From Eutrigla gurnardus (Eukaryota > Chordata > Actinopteri > Perciformes > Triglidae), in the NCBI GenBank assembly GCA_963514095.1, contig CAUPSS010000178.1, positions 1 through 64,000 of the forward strand: DNA of 64,000 nt, in the 5' to 3' direction. Each line of letters starts with the position of its first letter. The first letter of the stretch is position 1. The notes under the pieces are model-generated. The model was not told the DNA's origin, made no database searches, and saw only the letters and a list, made by a program, of their open reading frames with translations. Positions 23,252-38,100 of the stretch are shown here, piece after piece. Position numbers and translations under genes: made by a program.

Positions 23252-26190
23252 GACATGTAGAGACAGACAGGTAACCAGTCTATCACAGGGAGACATGTAG
23301 AGACAGACAGGTAACCAGTCTATCACAGGGAGACATGTACAGACAGACAGGTAACCAGTCTATCACAGGGAGACATGTAGAGACAGACAGGTAACCAGTC
23401 TATCACAGGGAGACATGTAGAGACAGACAGGTAACCAGTCTATCACAGGGCTGACATGTAGAGACAGACAGGCAACCAGTCTATCACAGGGCTGACATGT
23501 AGAGACAGACAGGTAACCAGTCTATCACAGGGCCGACATGTAGAGAAAGACAGGTAACCAGTCTATCACAGGGAGACATGTAGAGACAGACAGGTAACCA
23601 GTCTATCACATGGAGACATGTGGAGACAGACAGGTAACCAGTCTATCACAGGGAGACATGTAGAGACAGACAGGTAACCAGTCTATCACAGGGAGACATG
23701 TAGAGAACGACAGGTAACCAGTCTATCACAGGGGGACATGTAGAGACAGACAGGTAACCAGTCTATCACAGGGAGACATGTAGAGACAGACAGGTAACCA
23801 GTCTATCACAGGGAGACATGTACAGACAGACAGGTAACCAGTCTATCACGGGGCCGACATGTAGAGACAGACAGGTAACCAGTCTATCACAGGGAGACAT
23901 GTAGAGACAGACAGGTAACCAGTCTATCACAGGGGGACATGTAGAGACAGACAGTTAACCAGTCTATCACAGGGAGACATGTAGAGACAGACAGGTAACC
24001 AGTCTATCACATGGAGACATGTAGAGACAGACAGGTAACCAGTCTATCACAGGGGGACATGTAGAGACAGACAGGTAACCAGTCTATCACAGGGAGACAT
24101 GTAGAGACAGACAGGTAACCAGTCTATCACAGGGAGACATGGAGGGACAGACAGGTAACCAGTCTATCACAGGGAGACATGTAAAGACAGACAGGTAACC
24201 AGTCTATCACAGGGAGACATGTAGAGACAGACAGGTGACCAGTCTATCACAGGGAGACATGTAGAGACAGACAGGTAACCAGTCTATCACAGGGGGACAT
24301 GTAGAGACAGACAGGTAACCAGTCTATCACAGGGAGACATGTAGAGACAGACAGGTAACCAGTCTTTCACAGGGGGACATGTAGAGACAGACAGGTAACC
24401 AGTCTATCACAGGAGACATGTAGAGACAGACAGGTAACCAGTCTATCACAGGGAGACATGTAGAGACAGACAGGTAACCAGTCTATCACGGGGCCGACAT
24501 TTAGAGACAGACAGGTAACCAGTCTATCACAGGGAGACATGTAGAGACAGACAGGTAACCAGTCTATCACAGGGAGACATGTAGAGACAGACAGGTAACC
24601 AGTCTATCACAGGGCCGACATGTAGAGACAGACAGGTAACCAGTCTATCACAGGGAGACATGTAGAGACAGACAGGTAACCAGTCTATCACAGGGAGACA
24701 TGTAGAGACAGACAGGTAACCAGTCTATCATGGGGCCGACATGTAGAGACAGACAGGTAACCAGTCTATCACAGGGAGACATGTAGAGACAGACAGGTAA
24801 CCAGTCTATCACAGGGAGACATGTAAAGACAGACAGGTAACCAGTCTATCACAGGGAGACATGTAGAGACAGACAGGTGACCAGTCTATCACAGGGAGAC
24901 ATGTAGAGACAGACAGGTAACCAGTCTATCACAGGGAGACATGTAGAGACAGACAGGTAACCAGTCTATCACAGGGAGACATGTACAGACAGACAGGTAA
25001 CCAGTCTATCACAGGGCTGACATGTAGAGACAGACAGGTAACCAGTCTATCACAGGGCTGACATGTAGAGACAGACAGGTAACCAGTCTATCAAAGGGCT
25101 GACATGTAGAGACAGACAGGTAACCAGTCTATCACATGGAGACATGTGGAGACAGACAGGTAACCAGTCTATCACAGGGAGACATGTAGAGACAGACAGG
25201 TAACCAGTCTATCACAGGGAGACATGTAGAGACCGACAGGTAACCAGTCTATCACAGGGGGACATGTAAAGACAGACAGGTAACCAGTCTATCACAGGGA
25301 GACATGTAGAGACAGACAGGTGACCAGTCTATCACAGGGAGACATGTAGAGACAGACAGGTAACCAGTCTATCACAGGGAGACATGTAGAGACAGACAGG
25401 TAACCAGTCTATCACAGGGAGACATGTACAGACAGACAGGTAACCAGTCTATCACAGGGCTGACATGTAGAGACAGACAGGTAACCAGTCTATCACAGGG
25501 CTGACATGTAGAGACAGACAGGTAACCAGTCTATCAAAGGGCTGACATGTAGAGACAGACAGGTAACCAGTCTATCACATGGAGACATGTGGAGACAGAC
25601 AGGTAACCAGTCTATCACAGGGAGACATGTAGAGACAGACAGGTAACCAGTCTATCACAGGGAGACATGTAGAGACCGACAGGTAACCAGTCTATCACAG
25701 GGGGACATGTAGAGACAGACAGGTAACCAGTCTATCACAGGGCTGACATGTAGAGACAGACAGGTAACCAGTCTATCATAGGGCTGACATGTAGAGACAG
25801 ACAGGTGACCAGTCTATCACAGGGCTGACATGTAGAGACAGACAGGTAACCAGTCTATCACAGGGAGACATGTAGAGACAGACAGGTAACCAGTCTATCA
25901 CAGGGAGACATGTAGAGACAGACAGGTAACCAGTCTATCACAGGGCTGACATGTAGAGACAGACAGGCAACCAGTCTATCACAGGGCTGACATGTAGAGA
26001 CAGACAGGTAACCAGTCTATCACAGGGCCGACATGTAGAGACAGACAGGTAACCAGTCTATCACAGGGAGACATGTAGAGACAGACAGGTAACCAGTCTA
26101 TCACAGGGAGACATGTAGAGACAGACAGGTAACCAGTCTATCATGGGGCCGACATGTAGAGACAGACAGGTAACCAGTCTATCACAGGGA
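23252..26190. repeat. Recent tandem duplication, period 2939 bp, copy 1
   Basis: Comparing 23252-26229 with 26191-29168 line by line, I saw no difference over 2978 bp, which is one period plus 39 bp. Shared rare marks include GAAAGAC (23545/26484), GAACGAC, AGTTAACC, ATGGAGGGAC and the 204-bp segment (24367/27306). Just before, T at 23251 faces A at 26190, so that edge is sharp. The copy contains two tandem 443-bp units from 24819. Confidence 0.92.
24819..25704. repeat. 11-monomer higher-order unit, 443 bp, two tandem copies
   Basis: The order kA GA .A .A cT .T .a .W gA .A PR (eight 40-bp and three 41-bp monomers, 443 bp) occurs twice in a row, shown by GTAAAGAC at 443-bp spacing and CAAAGGG at 25092 and 25535. 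The same pair recurs 2939 bp downstream. Single copies, usually with t in place of a, are frequent across the array. Confidence 0.87.
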
Positions 26191-29168
26191 GACATGTAGA
26201 GACAGACAGGTAACCAGTCTATCACAGGGAGACATGTAGAGACAGACAGGTAACCAGTCTATCACAGGGAGACATGTACAGACAGACAGGTAACCAGTCT
26301 ATCACAGGGAGACATGTAGAGACAGACAGGTAACCAGTCTATCACAGGGAGACATGTAGAGACAGACAGGTAACCAGTCTATCACAGGGCTGACATGTAG
26401 AGACAGACAGGCAACCAGTCTATCACAGGGCTGACATGTAGAGACAGACAGGTAACCAGTCTATCACAGGGCCGACATGTAGAGAAAGACAGGTAACCAG
26501 TCTATCACAGGGAGACATGTAGAGACAGACAGGTAACCAGTCTATCACATGGAGACATGTGGAGACAGACAGGTAACCAGTCTATCACAGGGAGACATGT
26601 AGAGACAGACAGGTAACCAGTCTATCACAGGGAGACATGTAGAGAACGACAGGTAACCAGTCTATCACAGGGGGACATGTAGAGACAGACAGGTAACCAG
26701 TCTATCACAGGGAGACATGTAGAGACAGACAGGTAACCAGTCTATCACAGGGAGACATGTACAGACAGACAGGTAACCAGTCTATCACGGGGCCGACATG
26801 TAGAGACAGACAGGTAACCAGTCTATCACAGGGAGACATGTAGAGACAGACAGGTAACCAGTCTATCACAGGGGGACATGTAGAGACAGACAGTTAACCA
26901 GTCTATCACAGGGAGACATGTAGAGACAGACAGGTAACCAGTCTATCACATGGAGACATGTAGAGACAGACAGGTAACCAGTCTATCACAGGGGGACATG
27001 TAGAGACAGACAGGTAACCAGTCTATCACAGGGAGACATGTAGAGACAGACAGGTAACCAGTCTATCACAGGGAGACATGGAGGGACAGACAGGTAACCA
27101 GTCTATCACAGGGAGACATGTAAAGACAGACAGGTAACCAGTCTATCACAGGGAGACATGTAGAGACAGACAGGTGACCAGTCTATCACAGGGAGACATG
27201 TAGAGACAGACAGGTAACCAGTCTATCACAGGGGGACATGTAGAGACAGACAGGTAACCAGTCTATCACAGGGAGACATGTAGAGACAGACAGGTAACCA
27301 GTCTTTCACAGGGGGACATGTAGAGACAGACAGGTAACCAGTCTATCACAGGAGACATGTAGAGACAGACAGGTAACCAGTCTATCACAGGGAGACATGT
27401 AGAGACAGACAGGTAACCAGTCTATCACGGGGCCGACATTTAGAGACAGACAGGTAACCAGTCTATCACAGGGAGACATGTAGAGACAGACAGGTAACCA
27501 GTCTATCACAGGGAGACATGTAGAGACAGACAGGTAACCAGTCTATCACAGGGCCGACATGTAGAGACAGACAGGTAACCAGTCTATCACAGGGAGACAT
27601 GTAGAGACAGACAGGTAACCAGTCTATCACAGGGAGACATGTAGAGACAGACAGGTAACCAGTCTATCATGGGGCCGACATGTAGAGACAGACAGGTAAC
27701 CAGTCTATCACAGGGAGACATGTAGAGACAGACAGGTAACCAGTCTATCACAGGGAGACATGTAAAGACAGACAGGTAACCAGTCTATCACAGGGAGACA
27801 TGTAGAGACAGACAGGTGACCAGTCTATCACAGGGAGACATGTAGAGACAGACAGGTAACCAGTCTATCACAGGGAGACATGTAGAGACAGACAGGTAAC
27901 CAGTCTATCACAGGGAGACATGTACAGACAGACAGGTAACCAGTCTATCACAGGGCTGACATGTAGAGACAGACAGGTAACCAGTCTATCACAGGGCTGA
28001 CATGTAGAGACAGACAGGTAACCAGTCTATCAAAGGGCTGACATGTAGAGACAGACAGGTAACCAGTCTATCACATGGAGACATGTGGAGACAGACAGGT
28101 AACCAGTCTATCACAGGGAGACATGTAGAGACAGACAGGTAACCAGTCTATCACAGGGAGACATGTAGAGACCGACAGGTAACCAGTCTATCACAGGGGG
28201 ACATGTAAAGACAGACAGGTAACCAGTCTATCACAGGGAGACATGTAGAGACAGACAGGTGACCAGTCTATCACAGGGAGACATGTAGAGACAGACAGGT
28301 AACCAGTCTATCACAGGGAGACATGTAGAGACAGACAGGTAACCAGTCTATCACAGGGAGACATGTACAGACAGACAGGTAACCAGTCTATCACAGGGCT
28401 GACATGTAGAGACAGACAGGTAACCAGTCTATCACAGGGCTGACATGTAGAGACAGACAGGTAACCAGTCTATCAAAGGGCTGACATGTAGAGACAGACA
28501 GGTAACCAGTCTATCACATGGAGACATGTGGAGACAGACAGGTAACCAGTCTATCACAGGGAGACATGTAGAGACAGACAGGTAACCAGTCTATCACAGG
28601 GAGACATGTAGAGACCGACAGGTAACCAGTCTATCACAGGGGGACATGTAGAGACAGACAGGTAACCAGTCTATCACAGGGCTGACATGTAGAGACAGAC
28701 AGGTAACCAGTCTATCATAGGGCTGACATGTAGAGACAGACAGGTGACCAGTCTATCACAGGGCTGACATGTAGAGACAGACAGGTAACCAGTCTATCAC
28801 AGGGAGACATGTAGAGACAGACAGGTAACCAGTCTATCACAGGGAGACATGTAGAGACAGACAGGTAACCAGTCTATCACAGGGCTGACATGTAGAGACA
28901 GACAGGCAACCAGTCTATCACAGGGCTGACATGTAGAGACAGACAGGTAACCAGTCTATCACAGGGCCGACATGTAGAGACAGACAGGTAACCAGTCTAT
29001 CACAGGGAGACATGTAGAGACAGACAGGTAACCAGTCTATCACAGGGAGACATGTAGAGACAGACAGGTAACCAGTCTATCATGGGGCCGACATGTAGAG
29101 ACAGACAGGTAACCAGTCTATCACAGGGAGACATGTAGAGACAGACAGGTAACCAGTCTATCACAGGG
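26191..29168. repeat. Recent tandem duplication, period 2939 bp, copy 2
   Basis: Partner of 23252-26229. The match ends where the first copy has an A linker (A at 26230) and this one an R linker (G at 29169). The lack of visible divergence over about 74 monomers, where other block pairs show several changes, points to a young duplication or to an assembly repetition. Confidence 0.9.
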
Positions 29169-32100
29169 GGACATGTAGAGACAGACAGGTAACCAGTCTA
29201 TCACAGGGAGACATGTAGAGACAGACAGGTAACCAGTCTATCACAGGGAGACATGTAGAGACAGACAGGTAACCAGTCTATCACAGGGGGACATGTAGAG
29301 ACAGACAGGTAACCAGTCTATCACAGGGAGACATGTAGAGACAGACAGGTAACCAGTCTATCACAGGGAGACATGTAGAGACAGACAGGTAACCAGTCTA
29401 TCACAGGGAGACATGTAAAGACAGACAGGTAACCAGTCTATCACAGGGAGACATGTAGAGACAGACAGGTGACCAGTCTATCACAGGGAGACATGTAGAG
29501 ACAGACAGGTAACCAGTCTATCACAGGGAGACATGTAGAGACAGACAGGTAACCAGTCTATCACAGGGCTGACATGTAGAGACAGACAGGTAACCAGTCT
29601 ATCACAGGGAGACATGTAGAGACAGACAGGTAACCAGTCTATCACAGGGAGACATGTACAGACAGACAGGTAACCAGTCTATCACAGGGCTGACATGTAG
29701 AGACAGACAGGTAACCAGTCTATCACAGGGGGACATGTAGAGACAGACAGGTAACCAGTCTATCACAGGGAGACATGTAGAGACAGACAGGTAACCAGTC
29801 TATCACAGGGAGACATGTAGAGACAGACAGGTAACCAGTCTATCACAGGGAGACATGTAAAGACAGACAGGTAACCAGTCTATCACAGGGAGACATGTAG
29901 AGACAGACAGGTGACCAGTCTATCACAGGGAGACATGTAGAGACAGACAGGTAACCAGTCTATCACAGGGAGACATGTAGAGACAGACAGGTAACCAGTC
30001 TATCACAGGGAGACATGTACAGACAGACAGGTAACCAGTCTATCACAGGGCTGACATGTAGAGACAGACAGGTAACCAGTCTATCACAGGGCTGACATGT
30101 AGAGACAGACAGGTAACCAGTCTATCATAGGGCTGACATGTAGAGACAGACAGGTAACCAGTCTATCACATGGAGACATGTGGAGACAGACAGGTAACCA
30201 GTCTATCACAGGGAGACATGTAGAGACAGACAGGTAACCAGTCTATCACAGGGAGACATGTAGAGACCGACAGGTAACCAGTCTATCACAGGGGGACATG
30301 TAGAGACAGACAGGTAACCAGTCTATCACAGGGCTGACATGTAGAGACAGACAGGTAACCAGTCTATCATAGGGCTGACATGTAGAGACAGACAGGTGAC
30401 CAGTCTATCACAGGGCTGACATGTAGAGACAGACAGGTAACCAGTCTATCACAGGGAGACATGTAGAGACAGACAGGTAACCAGTCTATCACAGGGAGAC
30501 ATGTAGAGACAGACAGGTAACCAGTCTATCACAGGGCTGACATGTAGAGACAGACAGGCAACCAGTCCATCACAGGGCTGACATGTAGAGACAGACAGGT
30601 AACCAGTCTATCACAGGGCTGACATGTAGAGACAGACAGGCAACCAGTCTATCACAGGGCTGACATGTAGAGACAGACAGGTAACCAGTCTATCACAGGG
30701 AGACATGTAGAGACAGACAGGTAACCAGTCTATCACAGGGAGACATGTAGAGACAGACAGGTAACCAGTCTATCACAGGGAGACATGTAGAGACAGACAG
30801 GTAACCAGTCTATCACAGGGAGACATGTAAAGACAGACAGGTAACCAGTCTATCACAGGGAGACATGTAGAGACAGACAGGTGACCAGTCTATCACAGGG
30901 AGACATGTAGAGACAGACAGGTAACCAGTCTATCACAGGGAGACATGTAGAGACAGACAGGTAACCAGTCTATCACAGGGAGACATGTACAGACAGACAG
31001 GTAACCAGTCTATCACAGGGCTGACATGTAGAGACAGACAGGTAACCAGTCTATCACAGGGCTGACATGTAGAGACAGACAGGTAACCAGTCTATCAAAG
31101 GGCTGACATGTAGAGACAGACAGGTAACCAGTCTATCACATGGAGACATGTGGAGACAGACAGGTAACCAGTCTATCACAGGGAGACATGTAGAGACAGA
31201 CAGGTAACCAGTCTATCACAGGGAGACATGTAGAGACCGACAGGTAACCAGTCTATCACAGGGGGACATGTAGAGACAGACAGGTAACCAGTCTATCACA
31301 GGGCTGACATGTAGAGACAGACAGGTAACCAGTCTATCATAGGGCTGACATGTAGAGACAGACAGGTGACCAGTCTATCACAGGGCTGACATGTAGAGAC
31401 AGACAGGTAACCAGTCTATCACAGGGAGACATGTAGAGACAGACAGGTAACCAGTCTATCACAGGGAGACATGTAGAGACAGACAGGTAACCAGTCTATC
31501 ACAGGGCTGACATGTAGAGACAGACAGGCAACCAGTCTATCACAGGGCTGACATGTAGAGACAGACAGGTAACCAGTCTATCACAGGGCCGACATGTAGA
31601 GACAGACAGGTAACCAGTCTATCACAGGGAGACATGTAGAGACAGACAGGTAACCAGTCTATCACAGGGAGACATGTAGAGACAGACAGGTAACCAGTCT
31701 ATCATGGGGCCGACATGTAGAGACAGACAGGTAACCAGTCTATCACAGGGAGACATGTAGAGACAGACAGGTAACCAGTCTATCACAGGGGGACATGTAG
31801 AGACAGACAGGTAACCAGTCTATCACAGGGAGACATGTAGAGACAGACAGGTAACCAGTCTATCACAGGGAGACATGTAGAGACAGACAGGTAACCAGTC
31901 TATCACAGGGGGACATGTAGAGACAGACAGGTAACCAGTCTATCACAGGGAGACATGTAGAGACAGACAGGTAACCAGTCTATCACAGGGAGACATGTAG
32001 AGACAGACAGGTAACCAGTCTATCACAGGGAGACATGTAAAGACAGACAGGTAACCAGTCTATCACAGGGAGACATGTAGAGACAGACAGGTGACCAGTC

Positions 32101-34260
32101 TATCACAGGGAGACATGTAGAGACAGACAGGTAACCAGTCTATCACAGGGAGACATGTAGAGACAGACAGGTAACCAGTCTATCACAGGGCTGACATGTA
32201 GAGACAGACAGGTAACCAGTCTATCACAGGGAGACATGTAGAGACAGACAGGTAACCAGTCTATCACAGGGAGACATGTACAGACAGACAGGTAACCAGT
32301 CTATCACAGGGCTGACATGTAGAGACAGACAGGTAACCAGTCTATCACAGGGGGACATGTAGAGACAGACAGGTAACCAGTCTATCACAGGGAGACATGT
32401 AGAGACAGACAGGTAACCAGTCTATCACAGGGAGACATGTAGAGACAGACAGGTAACCAGTCTATCACAGGGAGACATGTAAAGACAGACAGGTAACCAG
32501 TCTATCACAGGGAGACATGTAGAGACAGACAGGTGACCAGTCTATCACAGGGAGACATGTAGAGACAGACAGGTAACCAGTCTATCACAGGGAGACATGT
32601 AGAGACAGACAGGTAACCAGTCTATCACAGGGAGACATGTACAGACAGACAGGTAACCAGTCTATCACAGGGCTGACATGTAGAGACAGACAGGTAACCA
32701 GTCTATCACAGGGCTGACATGTAGAGACAGACAGGTAACCAGTCTATCACAGGGAGACATGTAGAGACAGACAGGTAACCAGTCTATCACAGGGAGACAT
32801 GTAGAGACAGACAGGTAACCAGTCTATCACAGGGCTGACATGTAGAGACAGACAGGCAACCAGTCTATCACAGGGCTGACATGTAGAGACAGACAGGTAA
32901 CCAGTCTATCACAGGGCCGACATGTAGAGAAAGACAGGTAACCAGTCTATCACAGGGAGACATGTAGAGACAGACAGGTAACCAGTCTATCACATGGAGA
33001 CATGTGGAGACAGACAGGTAACCAGTCTATCACAGGGAGACATGTAGAGACAGACAGGTAACCAGTCTATCACAGGGAGACATGTAGAGAACGACAGGTA
33101 ACCAGTCTATCACAGGGGGACATGTAGAGACAGACAGGTAACCAGTCTATCACAGGGAGACATGTAGAGACAGACAGGTAACCAGTCTATCACAGGGAGA
33201 CATGTACAGACAGACAGGTAACCAGTCTATCACGGGGCCGACATGTAGAGACAGACAGGTAACCAGTCTATCACAGGGAGACATGTAGAGACAGACAGGT
33301 AACCAGTCTATCACAGGGGGACATGTAGAGACAGACAGTTAACCAGTCTATCACAGGGAGACATGTAGAGACAGACAGGTAACCAGTCTATCACATGGAG
33401 ACATGTAGAGACAGACAGGTAACCAGTCTATCACAGGGGGACATGTAGAGACAGACAGGTAACCAGTCTATCACAGGGAGACATGTAGAGACAGACAGGT
33501 AACCAGTCTATCACAGGGAGACATGGAGGGACAGACAGGTAACCAGTCTATCACAGGGAGACATGTAAAGACAGACAGGTAACCAGTCTATCACAGGGAG
33601 ACATGTAGAGACAGACAGGTGACCAGTCTATCACAGGGAGACATGTAGAGACAGACAGGTAACCAGTCTATCACAGGGGGACATGTAGAGACAGACAGGT
33701 AACCAGTCTATCACAGGGAGACATGTAGAGACAGACAGGTAACCAGTCTTTCACAGGGGGACATGTAGAGACAGACAGGTAACCAGTCTATCACAGGAGA
33801 CATGTAGAGACAGACAGGTAACCAGTCTATCACAGGGAGACATGTAGAGACAGACAGGTAACCAGTCTATCACGGGGCCGACATTTAGAGACAGACAGGT
33901 AACCAGTCTATCACAGGGAGACATGTAGAGACAGACAGGTAACCAGTCTATCACAGGGAGACATGTAGAGACAGACAGGTAACCAGTCTATCACAGGGCC
34001 GACATGTAGAGACAGACAGGTAACCAGTCTATCACAGGGAGACATGTAGAGACAGACAGGTAACCAGTCTATCACAGGGAGACATGTAGAGACAGACAGG
34101 TAACCAGTCTATCATGGGGCCGACATGTAGAGACAGACAGGTAACCAGTCTATCACAGGGAGACATGTAGAGACAGACAGGTAACCAGTCTATCACAGGG
34201 AGACATGTAAAGACAGACAGGTAACCAGTCTATCACAGGGAGACATGTAGAGACAGACAG
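29169..34260. repeat. Satellite block, mosaic of earlier higher-order units
   Basis: Contains the partners of the 19.7-22.2 kb blocks, then from about 32.8 kb the block seen at 23.4 and 26.3 kb (GAAAGAC near 32929, GAACGAC near 33089, ATGGAGGGAC near 33525, 204-bp segment at 33751). The stretch holds only satellite monomers. Confidence 0.8.
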
Positions 34261-34289
34261 GTGACCAGTCTATCACAGGGAGACATGTA

Positions 34290-35166
34290 GAGACAGACAG
34301 GTAACCAGTCTATCACAGGGAGACATGTAGAGACAGACAGGTAACCAGTCTATCACAGGGAGACATGTACAGACAGACAGGTAACCAGTCTATCACAGGG
34401 CTGACATGTAGAGACAGACAGGTAACCAGTCTATCACAGGGCTGACATGTAGAGACAGACAGGTAACCAGTCTATCAAAGGGCTGACATGTAGAGACAGA
34501 CAGGTAACCAGTCTATCACAGGGCTGACATGTAGAGACAGACAGGTAACCAGTCTATCACAGGGCCGACATGTAGAGACAGACAGGTAACCAGTCTATCA
34601 CAGGGAGACATGTAGAGACAGACAGGTAACCAGTCTATCACAGGGAGACATGTAGAGACAGACAGGTAACCAGTCTATCATGGGGCCGACATGTAGAGAC
34701 AGACAGGTAACCAGTCTATCACAGGGAGACATGTAGAGACAGACAGGTAACCAGTCTATCACAGGGAGACATGTACAGACAGACAGGTAACCAGTCTATC
34801 ACAGGGCTGACATGTAGAGACAGACAGGTAACCAGTCTATCACAGGGCTGACATGTAGAGACAGACAGGTAACCAGTCTATCAAAGGGCTGACATGTAGA
34901 GACAGACAGGTAACCAGTCTATCACAGGGCTGACATGTAGAGACAGACAGGTAACCAGTCTATCACAGGGCCGACATGTAGAGACAGACAGGTAACCAGT
35001 CTATCACAGGGAGACATGTAGAGACAGACAGGTAACCAGTCTATCACAGGGAGACATGTAGAGACAGACAGGTAACCAGTCTATCATGGGGCCGACATGT
35101 AGAGACAGACAGGTAACCAGTCTATCACAGGGAGACATGTAGAGACAGACAGGTAACCAGTCTATC
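34290..35166. repeat. 10-monomer tandem duplication, period 406 bp
   Basis: CAAAGGG at 34476 and 34882 marks a 406-bp period made of T C A A M A A T T a monomers (six of 41 bp and four of 40 bp). The second copy leaves the pattern where an R linker replaces A near 35170. Confidence 0.85.
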
Positions 35167-38100
35167 ACAGGGGGACATGTAGAGACAGACAGGTAACCAG
35201 TCTATCACAGGGAGACATGTAGAGACAGACAGGTAACCAGTCTATCACAGGGAGACATGTAGAGACAGACAGGTAACCAGTCTATCACAGGGGGACATGT
35301 AGAGACAGACAGGTAACCAGTCTATCACAGGGAGACATGTAGAGACAGACAGGTAACCAGTCTATCACAGGGAGACATGTAGAGACAGACAGGTAACCAG
35401 TCTATCACAGGGAGACATGTAAAGACAGACAGGTAACCAGTCTATCACAGGGAGACATGTAGAGACAGACAGGTGACCAGTCTATCACAGGGAGACATGT
35501 AGAGACAGACAGGTAACCAGTCTATCACAGGGAGACATGTAGAGACAGACAGGTAACCAGTCTATCACAGGGCTGACATGTAGAGACAGACAGGTAACCA
35601 GTCTATCACAGGGAGACATGTAGAGACAGACAGGTAACCAGTCTATCACAGGGAGACATGTACAGACAGACAGGTAACCAGTCTATCACAGGGCTGACAT
35701 GTAGAGACAGACAGGTAACCAGTCTATCACAGGGGGACATGTAGAGACAGACAGGTAACCAGTCTATCACAGGGAGACATGTAGAGACAGACAGGTAACC
35801 AGTCTATCACAGGGAGACATGTAGAGACAGACAGGTAACCAGTCTATCACAGGGAGACATGTAAAGACAGACAGGTAACCAGTCTATCACAGGGAGACAT
35901 GTAGAGACAGACAGGTGACCAGTCTATCACAGGGAGACATGTAGAGACAGACAGGTAACCAGTCTATCACAGGGAGACATGTAGAGACAGACAGGTAACC
36001 AGTCTATCACAGGGAGACATGTACAGACAGACAGGTAACCAGTCTATCACAGGGCTGACATGTAGAGACAGACAGGTAACCAGTCTATCACAGGGCTGAC
36101 ATGTAGAGACAGACAGGTAACCAGTCTATCATAGGGCTGACATGTAGAGACAGACAGGTAACCAGTCTATCACATGGAGACATGTGGAGACAGACAGGTA
36201 ACCAGTCTATCACAGGGAGACATGTAGAGACAGACAGGTAACCAGTCTATCACAGGGAGACATGTAGAGACCGACAGGTAACCAGTCTATCACAGGGGGA
36301 CATGTAGAGACAGACAGGTAACCAGTCTATCACAGGGCTGACATGTAGAGACAGACAGGTAACCAGTCTATCATAGGGCTGACATGTAGAGACAGACAGG
36401 TGACCAGTCTATCACAGGGCTGACATGTAGAGACAGACAGGTAACCAGTCTATCACAGGGAGACATGTAGAGACAGACAGGTAACCAGTCTATCACAGGG
36501 AGACATGTAGAGACAGACAGGTAACCAGTCTATCACAGGGCTGACATGTAGAGACAGACAGGCAACCAGTCTATCACAGGGCTGACATGTAGAGACAGAC
36601 AGGTAACCAGTCTATCACAGGGCCGACATGTAGAGAAAGACAGGTAACCAGTCTATCACAGGGAGACATGTAGAGACAGACAGGTAACCAGTCTATCACA
36701 TGGAGACATGTGGAGACAGACAGGTAACCAGTCTATCACAGGGAGACATGTAGAGACAGACAGGTAACCAGTCTATCACAGGGAGACATGTAGAGACAGA
36801 CAGGTAACCAGTCTATCACAGGGAGACATGTAAAGACAGACAGGTAACCAGTCTATCACAGGGAGACATGTAGAGACAGACAGGTAACCAGTCTATCACA
36901 GGGAGACATGTACAGACAGACAGGTAACCAGTCTATCACGGGGCCGACATGTAGAGACAGACAGGTAACCAGTCTATCACAGGGAGACATGTAGAGACAG
37001 ACAGGTAACCAGTCTATCACAGGGGGACATGTAGAGACAGACAGTTAACCAGTCTATCACAGGGAGACATGTAGAGACAGACAGGTAACCAGTCTATCAC
37101 ATGGAGACATGTAGAGACAGACAGGTAACCAGTCTATCACAGGGGGACATGTAGAGACAGACAGGTAACCAGTCTATCACAGGGAGACATGTAGAGACAG
37201 ACAGGTAACCAGTCTATCACAGGGAGACATGGAGGGACAGACAGGTAACCAGTCTATCACAGGGAGACATGTAAAGACAGACAGGTAACCAGTCTATCAC
37301 AGGGAGACATGTAGAGACAGACAGGTGACCAGTCTATCACAGGGAGACATGTAGAGACAGACAGGTAACCAGTCTATCACAGGGGGACATGTAGAGACAG
37401 ACAGGTAACCAGTCTATCACAGGGAGACATGTAGAGACAGACAGGTAACCAGTCTTTCACAGGGGGACATGTAGAGACAGACAGGTAACCAGTCTATCAC
37501 AGGAGACATGTAGAGACAGACAGGTAACCAGTCTATCACAGGGAGACATGTAGAGACAGACAGGTAACCAGTCTATCACGGGGCCGACATTTAGAGACAG
37601 ACAGGTAACCAGTCTATCACAGGGAGACATGTAGAGACAGACAGGTAACCAGTCTATCACAGGGAGACATGTAGAGACAGACAGGTAACCAGTCTATCAC
37701 AGGGCCGACATGTAGAGACAGACAGGTAACCAGTCTATCACAGGGAGACATGTAGAGACAGACAGGTAACCAGTCTATCACAGGGAGACATGTAGAGACA
37801 GACAGGTAACCAGTCTATCATGGGGCCGACATGTAGAGACAGACAGGTAACCAGTCTATCACAGGGAGACATGTAGAGACAGACAGGTAACCAGTCTATC
37901 ACAGGGCTGACATGTAGAGACAGACAGGCAACCAGTCTATCACAGGGCTGACATGTAGAGACAGACAGGTAACCAGTCTATCACAGGGCCGACATGTAGA
38001 GACAGACAGGTAACCAGTCTATCACAGGGAGACATGTAGAGACAGACAGGTAACCAGTCTATCACAGGGAGACATGTAGAGACAGACAGGTAACCAGTCT

